Positions 17,801 through 26,696 of a stretch of DNA of 64,000 bases are shown in pieces. Source of the DNA: Paenibacillus donghaensis (lineage in GTDB: Bacteria; Bacillota; Bacilli; Paenibacillales; Paenibacillaceae). The translations under genes and the position numbers were made by a program. Below the pieces are notes generated by a model. It was not told where the DNA came from. It worked only from the letters and a program-made list of their open reading frames with translations, and did no database searches. Location of the stretch: assembly GCF_002192415.1 (NCBI RefSeq), contig NZ_CP021780.1:7998001-8062000 (forward strand). Reading direction: 5' to 3'. The first letter of the stretch is position 1; the number at the start of each line of letters is the position of its first letter.

Positions 17801-19144
17801 TTGATTACTAAAAATAGCATAGATCAACTTAAAAGAGAATCTGAATTAAAACTGGACTCCTTAAAAAATCTGGAGGATACACAAAGTTTATCTAAAGAAC
17901 AAAAAAAATCGTATATTGAGCAGAAGCTGATTAAAGAAATTCATTATGCTGCTGAAAACTCGCATTTTTATTCTAAATTCTACAAAGATAACCTTATTGA
18001 TATTCAATCTATTCAAAAGGAGTCAGACCTGCAAAAATTACCATTCACAACGAAGGAACATTTACGGGAACAATATCCATTTGGACTATTGGCTTCGAGT
18101 CTTGAAAAAGTTAGTCATTATGCGGAAAGCACCGGAACGACAGGTGTTCCGACCTCTGCATACTTTTCTCAGAAGGATTGGTTCCAAAATAATATTTATG
18201 TAGCCTACAGACTAATGGATTTATTCTCAGAGGACGATATCGCAATAATTTCAGCACCGTATGAATTATCTGTTCCAGCCCAGGATCTTGAGAAAACATT
18301 TGATTTAATAGGAATTACTCAAGTGGCATGTGGTGTACTTAATGAATTTTGTTCATGGGAAAAGACAGTAGATCTTATATATAAAGTTCAGCCTACAATT
18401 ATGGTGGCTTCAGGAACTAGAGTGCTGCTGCTGTCAGAAGTTGCTCAAAAAATGGGATACTGTGCGAAAATGGACTTTTCCGTTAAAAAGATTTTAAACA
18501 TCGGAGAAACAGCGAATCAATCCAAAGCAAAGAAAATTAATGAAATATGGGGAGCCGATGTTTTTAATGCTTATGGAATGACCGAAACCTGTTCTTTGGC
18601 AATTACTTGTCATCATGGAAATATGCATATTATGGATGATAGATATAATTACGAGGTTATTGATGTTCAGAGCGGACATAACATAAAAGGTGAGGGCAAA
18701 GGAGAACTGGTTATAACTAGCCTGGAAAATGAAGTGATGCCCTTAATTAGATATAAAACAAATGACCAAGTGAGCATTAGCACTCAGCCCTGCGAATGTG
18801 GCAACACAGCGGATATTATGCAGCATTATGGAAGGATTGATGATGTAATTCGTATAGGTGAATGGCAGATTTCATATTTGAAATTAGAAGAGTTTATTAT
18901 GAGTTGTGAGAGTCATAATAAGTTCTATCGTGTGGAATATGATAATAAGCAAATGAACATAACGGTTGATTTGAAAGAAAGCTATAGTGCCGATTTTATA
19001 ACAGAAGAATTACAAAGTAACTTTCCTGAATCTGTTAGAGACAACATTATAATAAATATCTTCGATAAGGAAGAAAGGGAAGAATATATTGAATACTTGA
19101 AAAAAAGTTTAAAGCCATTCTCGAAAATGTTTGTTAAGAAGTGA
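17801..19144 (+). CDS. PaaK-like acyl-adenylate/CoA ligase
   Basis: 447 residues of the phenylacetate-CoA ligase family. It keeps the ATP loop STGTTGVPT near residues 110-118, the adenylate-binding NAYGMTET near 250-258, the hinge region YGRIDDVI, and zinc-type cysteines (ITCHH, CECG). It should activate an aromatic, cyclic or short-chain acid as adenylate for transfer to CoA or to the ACP. The start is TTG 17801 after GGGAGG. Its paralogue at 15317 lacks the catalytic motifs, so the two may work as a pair. The operon spacing is 17 bases from the cyclase gene. Confidence 0.85.
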   Translation: MITKNSIDQLKRESELKLDSLKNLEDTQSLSKEQKKSYIEQKLIKEIHYAAENSHFYSKFYKDNLIDIQSIQKESDLQKLPFTTKEHLREQYPFGLLASSLEKVSHYAESTGTTGVPTSAYFSQKDWFQNNIYVAYRLMDLFSEDDIAIISAPYELSVPAQDLEKTFDLIGITQVACGVLNEFCSWEKTVDLIYKVQPTIMVASGTRVLLLSEVAQKMGYCAKMDFSVKKILNIGETANQSKAKKINEIWGADVFNAYGMTETCSLAITCHHGNMHIMDDRYNYEVIDVQSGHNIKGEGKGELVITSLENEVMPLIRYKTNDQVSISTQPCECGNTADIMQHYGRIDDVIRIGEWQISYLKLEEFIMSCESHNKFYRVEYDNKQMNITVDLKESYSADFITEELQSNFPESVRDNIIINIFDKEEREEYIEYLKKSLKPFSKMFVKK

Positions 19145-19157
19145 ATGAGGTGATGAA

Positions 19158-19961
19158 ATGGTTAATGTGGGAATGGTTCAGTTAAATATTAATACCTACA
19201 AACAAGAGGAATTCTTTAATAAATGTGAGATTTATATTGAGGAATGCTCACGGAATAATGTGCAATTAGTATGTTTTCCAGAGTGTTTTAATTATCAGCT
19301 TGAATTGGGAAATTCGCTTAATAATCAATTCGATTCAGAAGATTCAAAGGAGTGTATTGATTTTATCCTTAAAATGGCAAGGAAATACAAATTATATATA
19401 GTCTGTGGCACTTTAATTTCAGAAAATAGTAAATTGTACAACACCGCTATTGTAGTATCTCCTGAAGGGGAATTACTCGGTATGCACAAAAAAATCAATC
19501 TTACTTTTTTCGAGAAGGAAATTATTACTGCCGGCGAAAATGTACATTGTTATGAGACACATGTTGGAAAAATCGGGTTATTGCTTGGCAATGATATTAA
19601 TTCATTTACAATATGCCAAAAATTGTTGGATGAAAATGTAGAGGTTCTGATTTGTCTAGTTCAAATTCCATCAGAATTTTCGGACTCGTATTTATCGATA
19701 GTAAAAGCAAGGACAATTGATTTAGATTGTTTTATAGTTGTCGCTTCTGGTTGTGGGATAAAAGATAATACAAATTTAACTTTTAAAGGGATAAGCAATG
19801 TTTATAGTAATCCGCATCTATCCGGCAATAATAAATTATTTGAAATGGATCATGGAAAAGATGCCTTTTTTGAAGGAGTAGTTTATGGAAATTATGATTT
19901 GGAGTCATTTAGAAATAAAAGAAATCAAGTGTATAGACCAAATAAAATAACGATAAGTTAG
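19158..19961 (+). CDS. carbon-nitrogen hydrolase-fold protein lacking the catalytic Cys
   Basis: 267 residues with the nitrilase-superfamily layout: catalytic Glu in LVCFPECF near residue 43, catalytic Lys in GMHKKINL near 111, and the third motif at about 141-147. In that motif active members have Cys-Tyr-Asp; here the sequence reads LLLGNDIN, so the nucleophile appears to be Gly. Active members hydrolyse or form C-N bonds of amides and nitriles. The protein may be inactive, use another residue, or bind a substrate without cleaving it. RBS GAGGTGA precedes ATG 19158. Confidence 0.76.
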   Translation: MVNVGMVQLNINTYKQEEFFNKCEIYIEECSRNNVQLVCFPECFNYQLELGNSLNNQFDSEDSKECIDFILKMARKYKLYIVCGTLISENSKLYNTAIVVSPEGELLGMHKKINLTFFEKEIITAGENVHCYETHVGKIGLLLGNDINSFTICQKLLDENVEVLICLVQIPSEFSDSYLSIVKARTIDLDCFIVVASGCGIKDNTNLTFKGISNVYSNPHLSGNNKLFEMDHGKDAFFEGVVYGNYDLESFRNKRNQVYRPNKITIS

Positions 19962-19974
19962 GAGAATATAATCC

Positions 19975-21273
19975 ATGCAGAAAAATATGTTTTTTCTAAA
20001 AGAACAAGATCTCCCTACTCAATGGTTAAATATAAAATCTGTGCTACCAGACAAACTTCCTCCATTAAAGGAACCGAATGATGACAGAGGGTCAAGGCTG
20101 GATGTTATCAAGAAAATAAGAACAAAAGCTATGTTAGATCAGGATGGTACTGAAGAGAAGTGGGTCGACATTCCAGGTGAAGTATTAGATAAATATATAC
20201 AAGTTGGCAGATCAACTCCGTTAATGAGAGCGATAGAATTAGAGCAATATTTAGATACCCCAGCAAAAATATATATAAAAAGAGAAGATTTTTTACCTAC
20301 ACATAGTTTTAAATTGAATACGGCAATACCACAAGCATACTACGCAAAAAATGAGAACGTAAAAGGATTAATAAGCGAGACCGGTGCAGGTCAGTGGGGG
20401 TTAGGTCTGTCATATGCATGTAACATGTTTAATATTGAAGCCATTGTGTTCTGGGTGAGAATTTCAATGGAGCAAAAACCATTCCGGAAATACTGGAGTG
20501 AAATGCTTGGGGGGAAAATATATCCTTCGCCTAGCAAGTTAACAAGTTCAGGACGGATTTTGTTGGAAAAAGATCCTAATAGCTATGGCTCTTTAGGAAC
20601 AGCAATTGGTGATGCAATTAGTTATACGTTGGAGAATGAAGAATACAAATATGCGTCAGGTAGTAATTTAAATCATGTATTACTGCACCAATCTATAATA
20701 GGGTTAGAAACCTATAGACAATTGGAGATAGCAGGGGATATGCCTGATACAGTTATTGCTTGCTGTGGTGGGGGCAGTAATCTCGGCGGAATTATGGCTC
20801 CATTCATACAGGCAAAAGTGGAGAACCCTTCAAATATTAAACTATTGGCGGTAGAATCGAATGCTTCTCCAAGATTAAGCAAGGGTGAATACAAATATGA
20901 CTTTTCAGATCCATTAGGAATTACTCCACTAACTCTATCCTATACAATGGGACATGATTTTATGCCCCCATCCTCTCATGTAGGCGGACTACGTCAACAT
21001 AATGGCTCCCCTATGGTAGGTATGCTCAGAAATAAGGGAATACTTGATGCGGTTTCTTATGATCAAGAGGAGATCTTTGAAGCGGGAAGGTTATTTACCA
21101 AATTGTATGGCAGCATTCCCGCACCTGAAACTTGTCATGCGATTAAAGCAACGATCGACGAGGCACTTTCTGCAAAAGTAAATAATGAAAAAAAGACAAT
21201 CTTAATGTGTTTTAGTGGAAATGGACTACTTGACCTAAATGGGTACATTGAGAGTTCTGATAAAAAACGGTGA
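19975..21273 (+). CDS. TrpB2-like PLP-dependent enzyme
   Basis: 432 residues, matching the TrpB2 (tryptophan synthase beta-like) family through PLMRAIELEQYL, ETGAGQWGLGLSYAC, ASGSNLNHVLLHQSIIGLET and the phosphate-binding glycine loop CCGGGSNLGG. The PLP lysine is in THSFKLNTA near residue 113, where TrpB enzymes usually have GSHKxN, so the substrate pocket beside it is changed. There is no trpA nearby. It probably does a beta-replacement or elimination on serine or a related amino acid for the pathway rather than making tryptophan. It overlaps the start region of the next gene. Confidence 0.83.
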   Translation: MQKNMFFLKEQDLPTQWLNIKSVLPDKLPPLKEPNDDRGSRLDVIKKIRTKAMLDQDGTEEKWVDIPGEVLDKYIQVGRSTPLMRAIELEQYLDTPAKIYIKREDFLPTHSFKLNTAIPQAYYAKNENVKGLISETGAGQWGLGLSYACNMFNIEAIVFWVRISMEQKPFRKYWSEMLGGKIYPSPSKLTSSGRILLEKDPNSYGSLGTAIGDAISYTLENEEYKYASGSNLNHVLLHQSIIGLETYRQLEIAGDMPDTVIACCGGGSNLGGIMAPFIQAKVENPSNIKLLAVESNASPRLSKGEYKYDFSDPLGITPLTLSYTMGHDFMPPSSHVGGLRQHNGSPMVGMLRNKGILDAVSYDQEEIFEAGRLFTKLYGSIPAPETCHAIKATIDEALSAKVNNEKKTILMCFSGNGLLDLNGYIESSDKKR

Positions 21274-21284
21274 GGGGTGATAAT

Positions 21285-22310
21285 ATGAATAACCTCTCTT
21301 TAGTGATAGAATCCAAACAACAGCTAAAGTGTATAAATAAACCAATTGATGATCATTTACTTCCAGATGAAGTGCTTATCAAAGTTCATTATGTGGCTCT
21401 TTGTGGATCAGATATTAAATTATATAAGGGTCAATATACGGCTCCGCATCGATATCCTATAATTTTAGGCCATGAATGGATAGGAGAAGTAGTTGCAACT
21501 GGCATAAGTGCAGAATCAAAATGGTGCGAAAAAGATTTAGTTACTGGAGACTGCTCAATCTATTGTGGCAGCTGCGAGCAATGTAAAAAGAATAAAAACT
21601 TATGTGAAAGAGTTCAAAAACGGGGAATTACAATAGATGGGGCAGGCTCTCAATATGTTAAGATTTCTTCGAAATATTTATATAAATGTCCTAAAACTGC
21701 TGTTACCCGGCCCTATGTTTTAACAGAACCATTGGCGGTGGCCGTTGAAGGAATTAAAAAAATAGGCAGTCAAAAATTATCTGAAGCCAAAGAAGTTCTT
21801 ATTTTGGGTGCAGGTGGCATTGGTGCACTGAGTGCAATTGCACTAATTGATCAGGGAGTCTCCAATATTACAATCTCAGATGTGGAAGAAGTGAATATTC
21901 GTACTATTCAATCGATGGGACTGACAAATGCAACCCCTATTCATGCAGATATGACCAAGAATGTATCTGAGTATGTAAACCACTTTGATCTTATTATTGA
22001 AGCATCAGGCAACGAAAATGCTATAGTCTCTTCACTTCACTTATTGAGATCAGGGGGGACTTTGCTATGCCTTGGCCATCAGAATTCTATTCATATAGAT
22101 TTTGGGATGGTTATAAAAAAGTCCTTAAATATTATTGGAAGTATTGGTGGGACAGGGGGATTTCAAGAAGCTATTAGAATAATTGAACGGAATGAGAAAT
22201 GTATTACGAAGCTGATCACAAGAATGGTGCCGATAGATTTAGTACAGCATTTCTTTTCAAAGGAACTGGACTTGCAGAAGAATGTTAAAATTGTAATCGA
22301 AATGAACTGA
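21285..22310 (+). CDS. zinc-dependent medium-chain alcohol dehydrogenase (sugar/cyclitol type)
   Basis: 341 residues. The catalytic zinc site is visible as CGSD near residue 38 and GHEW near 63; four structural-zinc cysteines follow in CGSCEQCKKNKNLC; the NAD fold has LGAGGIGALSA. The style is that of sorbitol, threonine and inosamine dehydrogenases (for example the NeoA type of aminocyclitol pathways). In this operon it may oxidise a ring hydroxyl of the cyclitol made by the cyclase. ATG 21285 follows GAGGGGTGAT; the frame from 21270 is a longer artefact over that RBS. Confidence 0.84.
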   Translation: MNNLSLVIESKQQLKCINKPIDDHLLPDEVLIKVHYVALCGSDIKLYKGQYTAPHRYPIILGHEWIGEVVATGISAESKWCEKDLVTGDCSIYCGSCEQCKKNKNLCERVQKRGITIDGAGSQYVKISSKYLYKCPKTAVTRPYVLTEPLAVAVEGIKKIGSQKLSEAKEVLILGAGGIGALSAIALIDQGVSNITISDVEEVNIRTIQSMGLTNATPIHADMTKNVSEYVNHFDLIIEASGNENAIVSSLHLLRSGGTLLCLGHQNSIHIDFGMVIKKSLNIIGSIGGTGGFQEAIRIIERNEKCITKLITRMVPIDLVQHFFSKELDLQKNVKIVIEMN

Positions 22311-22322
22311 GGAGAGATAGAA

Positions 22323-23798
22323 ATGACAATTCTTGAGTTGTTAAAGAGGGGCGTTGAGACAAAGAAAAATAATCTTGCACTAGTATACAGGGATCAACAT
22401 ATAACCTATGGTCAACTTTATGAGTCAATTCAACAGACGATCCGGGAGTTCAGAAAATTAGGCCTTAGAAAAGGTGATAAGGTTGTTCTTCTTGTAAACA
22501 GTGACTACTCATTCGTGAATTACTTTTTTTCATTAACTTCTATAGGTTGTATAGTTATCCCATTAGATTTAAATATTAGAGAAGAATTGTATTCTATTAT
22601 TCATGATTCCGAGGCAACTGCAATTGTCATATATGAAACGCTAGTGGACGAAAGGGTCATTTCCAAGCTTAGTAGTTCCAAGCTTAGATATATAATCAAT
22701 GAAAATTATATTCATAGCAACTATAAAGACTACCAGATTTTAGGAAATGCACTGTTGACTCATGATGGTATAGGTGAATCTGAAGAAGTTGTATCGGATG
22801 ATCTGTTATGTTTTATTTATACATCGGGAACAATTAAAGAACCTAAAGGCGTAATGTTAACACATCATAATTTATTATTTAACATACAAGAGCTCAGAGA
22901 TGTAATAGATGTAGATGAAAAGGACGTTTTCTTTAATGTATTACCCTTCTTTCACTGCTATGGATTATGTACAAATTTATTATTACCATTATCCATAGGG
23001 GCAACAATTGTCCTACATGATAATAAAAACTTAAATGATATCGTTAGACATATTCAGAAATGGAATACTACTGTCTTTTCTTGTGTACCTACAATGCTCG
23101 AAAAAATAAAAAATATGATTAATCAAGATATGAAGCACATAAAGTTTATCTCTTCCGGTGCTCCATTGCCATATAGTGTTGTGAAATATTATTACGAGAA
23201 AAATGATATTCAAATTATTAATGCATATGGTTCAAGTGAAACTAATACGATAGCAGTTAACAAAAACTGTTATTACAGTAAGCAACATTCAGTTGGTACG
23301 TTGTTACCTTCATTGCAAACGAAGATTGTAGATGAGGATGGAAATGAATTGGCCTATGGTCAAGAAGGCGAAATATTACTGAAAACACCTAAATTAATGA
23401 GGGGCTACTATAATTTAACGAAAGAGACTGAAGAAGTATTAAGAGACAGCTGGTTTTACACTGGTGATATCGGTTATGTCTTGGAAATTAGAGAATTATT
23501 TATCACCGGCAGAAAAAAAGAAATGTTTTGTGTGGCAGGAAAAAAAGTATTTAAGCACGATGTTGAGGAAATTTTAATGCAGAGTGGATACTTCAAAGAT
23601 GTATTAGTTGAGGCGGAAAGCAATGTTTCAAGGGGAGACTTAATAATCGCTAAAGTTGTACTTAACGATGAAACAACAATAAATGAGGAACAAATATTAA
23701 GGTATTGCCGCAGGAAAATGTCAGCACATAAGGTACCAAAAAAAATTATTATATGTGAACATCTCATCAAAAAAAAGACCTGGAAAATGATGGTTTGA
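22323..23798 (+). CDS. acyl-CoA synthetase / acyl-ACP ligase (ANL superfamily)
   Basis: 491 residues with the ATP loop YTSGTIKEPKGVMLTH, NAYGSSETN, the WFYTGDIG motif and the C-terminal lid RKKEMFCVAGKKV. The C-terminal lysine motif reads KKKTWKM where most members have TxxGK; the lysine is kept. It likely activates a fatty or other carboxylic acid and loads it on CoA or the operon's ACP as starter. It is followed by the dehydratase, ketosynthase and ACP genes, which fits a starter-loading role. Confidence 0.83.
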   Translation: MTILELLKRGVETKKNNLALVYRDQHITYGQLYESIQQTIREFRKLGLRKGDKVVLLVNSDYSFVNYFFSLTSIGCIVIPLDLNIREELYSIIHDSEATAIVIYETLVDERVISKLSSSKLRYIINENYIHSNYKDYQILGNALLTHDGIGESEEVVSDDLLCFIYTSGTIKEPKGVMLTHHNLLFNIQELRDVIDVDEKDVFFNVLPFFHCYGLCTNLLLPLSIGATIVLHDNKNLNDIVRHIQKWNTTVFSCVPTMLEKIKNMINQDMKHIKFISSGAPLPYSVVKYYYEKNDIQIINAYGSSETNTIAVNKNCYYSKQHSVGTLLPSLQTKIVDEDGNELAYGQEGEILLKTPKLMRGYYNLTKETEEVLRDSWFYTGDIGYVLEIRELFITGRKKEMFCVAGKKVFKHDVEEILMQSGYFKDVLVEAESNVSRGDLIIAKVVLNDETTINEEQILRYCRRKMSAHKVPKKIIICEHLIKKKTWKMMV

Positions 23799-23820
23799 GA
23801 AATGGAGTGATGTTTCTGGC

Positions 23821-24267
23821 ATGGAAGAAAATATAACACTCAATTTAATGGAGCAAGATGGAATTTTGAAATTGATTCCTCATAGAAGTCCGTTCTTGTT
23901 TGTAGATAACATAGTTGGTTTTACTCAAGAGCAAATTGTATGTGAGAAATTGTTCAGAGGTGATGAACAGTTCTTTATTGGGCATTTTCCTGGTAATCCA
24001 ATTGTTCCCGGCGTTATTTTAATAGAAACCTTGGCTCAAGCAGCTGCAGTTTTAAATGCGATTCGATGGAACAAAAGCCAAGAGGGATATTTGATGAAAG
24101 TAAATCATTTTACATTTAGGAAATTTGTTTTGCCAGATCAGTTACTTCGGATACAAGTAAAGCATGTAAGAAAAATTAGCAAAAGTGATGTTTTTAGTGG
24201 TGAGATATATCGTAACGAACAATTAGTGGCAGAGGGAAGTATTACTGTTGTAATGAAGGAGGATTAG
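23821..24267 (+). CDS. FabZ-like 3-hydroxyacyl-ACP dehydratase
   Basis: 148 residues, hot-dog fold, with HRSPFLFVDNIVG and the catalytic segment GHFPGNPIVPGVILIETLAQ holding His near residue 59 and Glu near 73, both conserved. It removes water from 3-hydroxyacyl-ACP to give trans-2-enoyl-ACP. No enoyl reductase is present in the operon, so double bonds may remain and the chain could be a polyene or an enoyl. It directly precedes the ketosynthase gene by two bases. Confidence 0.87.
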   Translation: MEENITLNLMEQDGILKLIPHRSPFLFVDNIVGFTQEQIVCEKLFRGDEQFFIGHFPGNPIVPGVILIETLAQAAAVLNAIRWNKSQEGYLMKVNHFTFRKFVLPDQLLRIQVKHVRKISKSDVFSGEIYRNEQLVAEGSITVVMKED

Positions 24268-24269
24268 AA

Positions 24270-25448
24270 ATGGGAAGAGCCGTTGTATCTGGTTTAGGTG
24301 TAGTATCTGCTCTTGGGAATGATGCCGATACATTTTTTTCACGCCTGGCTCAAGGAGTTTCAGGAGTTACAGAGAAATCCATTTCCATTTTAGGAGAAAC
24401 AAAAACTTTCTTGTGCGCAGCAACAGATTCAAATCCTTTAGAGGAGCCTCTTAAAGCATTCAAGCTTGCTGAAAGCGTACTTCAGGATGCACTCAAAATG
24501 AGTCATCTACTAGATTCTTACAAGAACGGTGAACGGGTGGGTTTGTTTATTGGTACTGCTACTGGAATTATTCCTGTATTAGAAAGTGAAAGAGGATTAA
24601 TATGTCATATTAATCGTTTGAAGGACAATTCTTTAAAACCATACAATGGCATCGCTGAATACTTAACTGGGAAACTACCCTTTAAACCTATGTTTGTAAC
24701 TACTTTTACGTCTGCATGCGCATCTAGTACGATTGCCCTTATTGAAGCGGCTAAAATGATCAGGAAAGAAATGTTGGATTGTGTAATAGTGATTGGCACT
24801 GAGGCGTTATCCTCCTATGATTTTTTAGGATTCGAGTCTTTGGGTATTATTTCCAAAACAAACATTAAGCCTTTTGATGACGATCGGGATGGGATAGTTT
24901 TAGGGGAGGGTGCAGCGGCCATAATTATTGAGAATGAGGAGAGCGTAAAAAAAAGAAAGATACCTTATCTAGTAGAAATAGCTGGAGGAGGGATTAGTAA
25001 TGATGCATATCGTTTGGCTACACCGGATCCAGAAGGAACAGGAGCAGCCAAGTGTATGAATGCCGCATTACAACAATCCAATTTGAGTTATGGAGCTATT
25101 GACTACATCAACGCGCACGGCACCGGGACAAAATTAAACGATCGGATGGAAACAAAGGCGATTAAACAAGTGTTTAAGGAAAATTCAAAAGAAATTCCAA
25201 TAAGCTCTTCAAAGTCGATGCTTGGACATACAAGAGGAGCCTCTGGTGCATTAGAAGGGCTGATAAGTATTTTATCAATAGTTAATGAATTTATTCCCCC
25301 TACGATTAATTACAACACTCCTGATAAAGAGTGTGACCTTGATTATGTACCAAACATTGGTAGAGCAGCTCCAATTCAACATGTAATGTCAAACTCGTTT
25401 GGATTTGGAGGGCATAATAGTAGTGTTATTTTCTCAAAGGTTTATTGA
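24270..25448 (+). CDS. beta-ketoacyl-ACP synthase (KAS II / type II ketosynthase)
   Basis: 392 residues. The catalytic Cys is residue 150 in FTSACASST; both histidines are present, in NAHGTGTKLND near 284 and MLGHTRGASGALE near 320, and the C-terminal SNSFGFGGHNSS loop is typical. It performs decarboxylative condensation of malonyl-ACP with the growing chain. RBS GGAGG lies eight bases before ATG 24270. With the CLF-like protein after it, it forms a ketosynthase pair as in discrete type II polyketide synthases. No malonyl transferase is in the operon, so the cell's FabD must be used. Confidence 0.88.
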   Translation: MGRAVVSGLGVVSALGNDADTFFSRLAQGVSGVTEKSISILGETKTFLCAATDSNPLEEPLKAFKLAESVLQDALKMSHLLDSYKNGERVGLFIGTATGIIPVLESERGLICHINRLKDNSLKPYNGIAEYLTGKLPFKPMFVTTFTSACASSTIALIEAAKMIRKEMLDCVIVIGTEALSSYDFLGFESLGIISKTNIKPFDDDRDGIVLGEGAAAIIIENEESVKKRKIPYLVEIAGGGISNDAYRLATPDPEGTGAAKCMNAALQQSNLSYGAIDYINAHGTGTKLNDRMETKAIKQVFKENSKEIPISSSKSMLGHTRGASGALEGLISILSIVNEFIPPTINYNTPDKECDLDYVPNIGRAAPIQHVMSNSFGFGGHNSSVIFSKVY

Positions 25449-25470
25449 AGAAGTTGGGAGGATGAATAGG

Positions 25471-26436
25471 TTGCAGGACGAAAAAATAGTTGTCACAGGT
25501 GTCGCTGCAATTACTGCTTCGTACCCTAGTTTGGATGATCTTATAGATTTTTATTTAAATCGGATAGAGAAGAGATCGTTGAAAATAACGGAATCTATTA
25601 ATATTGATAATTTGAATATTGATGTTGGCAAATATATAAACAAATTCAAAATAAAAAAAATGAGTAATGCCTCTGTGTTATCAGTTATTGCTGCAGGTCA
25701 AGCCATTCATGATGCTAATGTTGAAAAGGAAGTTTTGGAAAATAGCGGTGTTGTATTTAACTCGCTTTTTTCAACTTTTGATAAAGCTATGGAGTTTTAC
25801 GATATGGCTTGTGAAACAAAGTGTGAGAAGGTTAATTCATCAAAGTTTGCAAATTCGACTAGTTGTGCTCCAACCGGTGAAATATCTGCCGAGTGGGGGA
25901 TGAGAGGTTCAAGTATGATGCTTTCCGGAGATAAGGAATCGTCTTTCAGCGCTATTCGTCTTGGTTATAATAACTTGAGAGATTGTGAACAAACCCCCTT
26001 TTTTTTAGTTGGAGGTGTTGACGTTTATTTTAACAACAAAAGTTATTTCTATTCCAATGAATCCGGTACTGAAAAGGAGGAGGGGGTTGCTGCAATTTTA
26101 TTAGAGAAAAGTACTAATGCATTTTTAAGAAGTGCAAAAGTATATGGTGAAATTCAGATTATAAATTCGAGCCATATTAAGGATAAGATAAATAATGATG
26201 ACTATTCATATGTTATCAGTAATGATTTCACTCTTAATGGGAAACTGGATACTAATAAATTAATGATGCTGGAGGATTATGAAGGAGCGACGGCAAGTAT
26301 AGCTGTAGTTATAGCTTGCAAAATCGTTGAATCAATTAAAGTGAAACGGACGGTAGTTCCAGATAAACCGCTACAAGTTCTAATTCATTTGAAAGAAGGA
26401 AATACATGTATTTTAATTAAAGAGGAGGTAAGGTAA
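25471..26436 (+). CDS. ketosynthase-like chain-length-factor homologue without catalytic residues
   Basis: 321 residues of the thiolase/ketosynthase fold, short for the family (about 400). It keeps the fold landmarks NSTSCAPTGEISAEWGMRGS and FFLVGGVDVY, but the Cys position reads MLSGDKES, and the two histidine motifs HGT and GH are absent. It should not condense by itself and most likely pairs with the preceding KAS as chain length factor. TTG 25471 is preferred because GGGAGG (25456-25461) is nine bases upstream; ATG 25462 touches the RBS. Its stop overlaps the ACP start (TAATG). Confidence 0.78.
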   Translation: MQDEKIVVTGVAAITASYPSLDDLIDFYLNRIEKRSLKITESINIDNLNIDVGKYINKFKIKKMSNASVLSVIAAGQAIHDANVEKEVLENSGVVFNSLFSTFDKAMEFYDMACETKCEKVNSSKFANSTSCAPTGEISAEWGMRGSSMMLSGDKESSFSAIRLGYNNLRDCEQTPFFLVGGVDVYFNNKSYFYSNESGTEKEEGVAAILLEKSTNAFLRSAKVYGEIQIINSSHIKDKINNDDYSYVISNDFTLNGKLDTNKLMMLEDYEGATASIAVVIACKIVESIKVKRTVVPDKPLQVLIHLKEGNTCILIKEEVR

Positions 26437-26693
26437 TGGAGAAAAGAGATGTTGTTAGCAAATTAAAACAAATTATTGTACGAACTCTTGATGTTGATGT
26501 GGAGGTGGAAAATATAAATGATGATTCTTTGTTATATGACGAACTGGGGATTGATTCGGTAGACTCATTGGATTTGATCGTCAATGTTGAAGAAGAATTC
26601 AAATTAGATCTATCAGAAGAAGGAAATGATTTTTTATATTCTATTGATACTTTTGCTGAAAAGATATTATCCGTTTTGAAACCGGAGTTGTAA
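26436..26693 (+). CDS. acyl carrier protein
   Basis: An acidic 85-residue protein with the phosphopantetheine site in LGIDSVDSLDLIVNVEEEF; the Ser after GID is the attachment residue. It carries the chain for the KAS/CLF pair, FabZ and SDR, and is the likely acyl donor for the two BtrH-like proteins encoded right after it. RBS GAGGAGG precedes ATG 26436. No phosphopantetheinyl transferase is seen in the window. Confidence 0.88.
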   Translation: MEKRDVVSKLKQIIVRTLDVDVEVENINDDSLLYDELGIDSVDSLDLIVNVEEEFKLDLSEEGNDFLYSIDTFAEKILSVLKPEL

Positions 26694-26696
26694 TGA

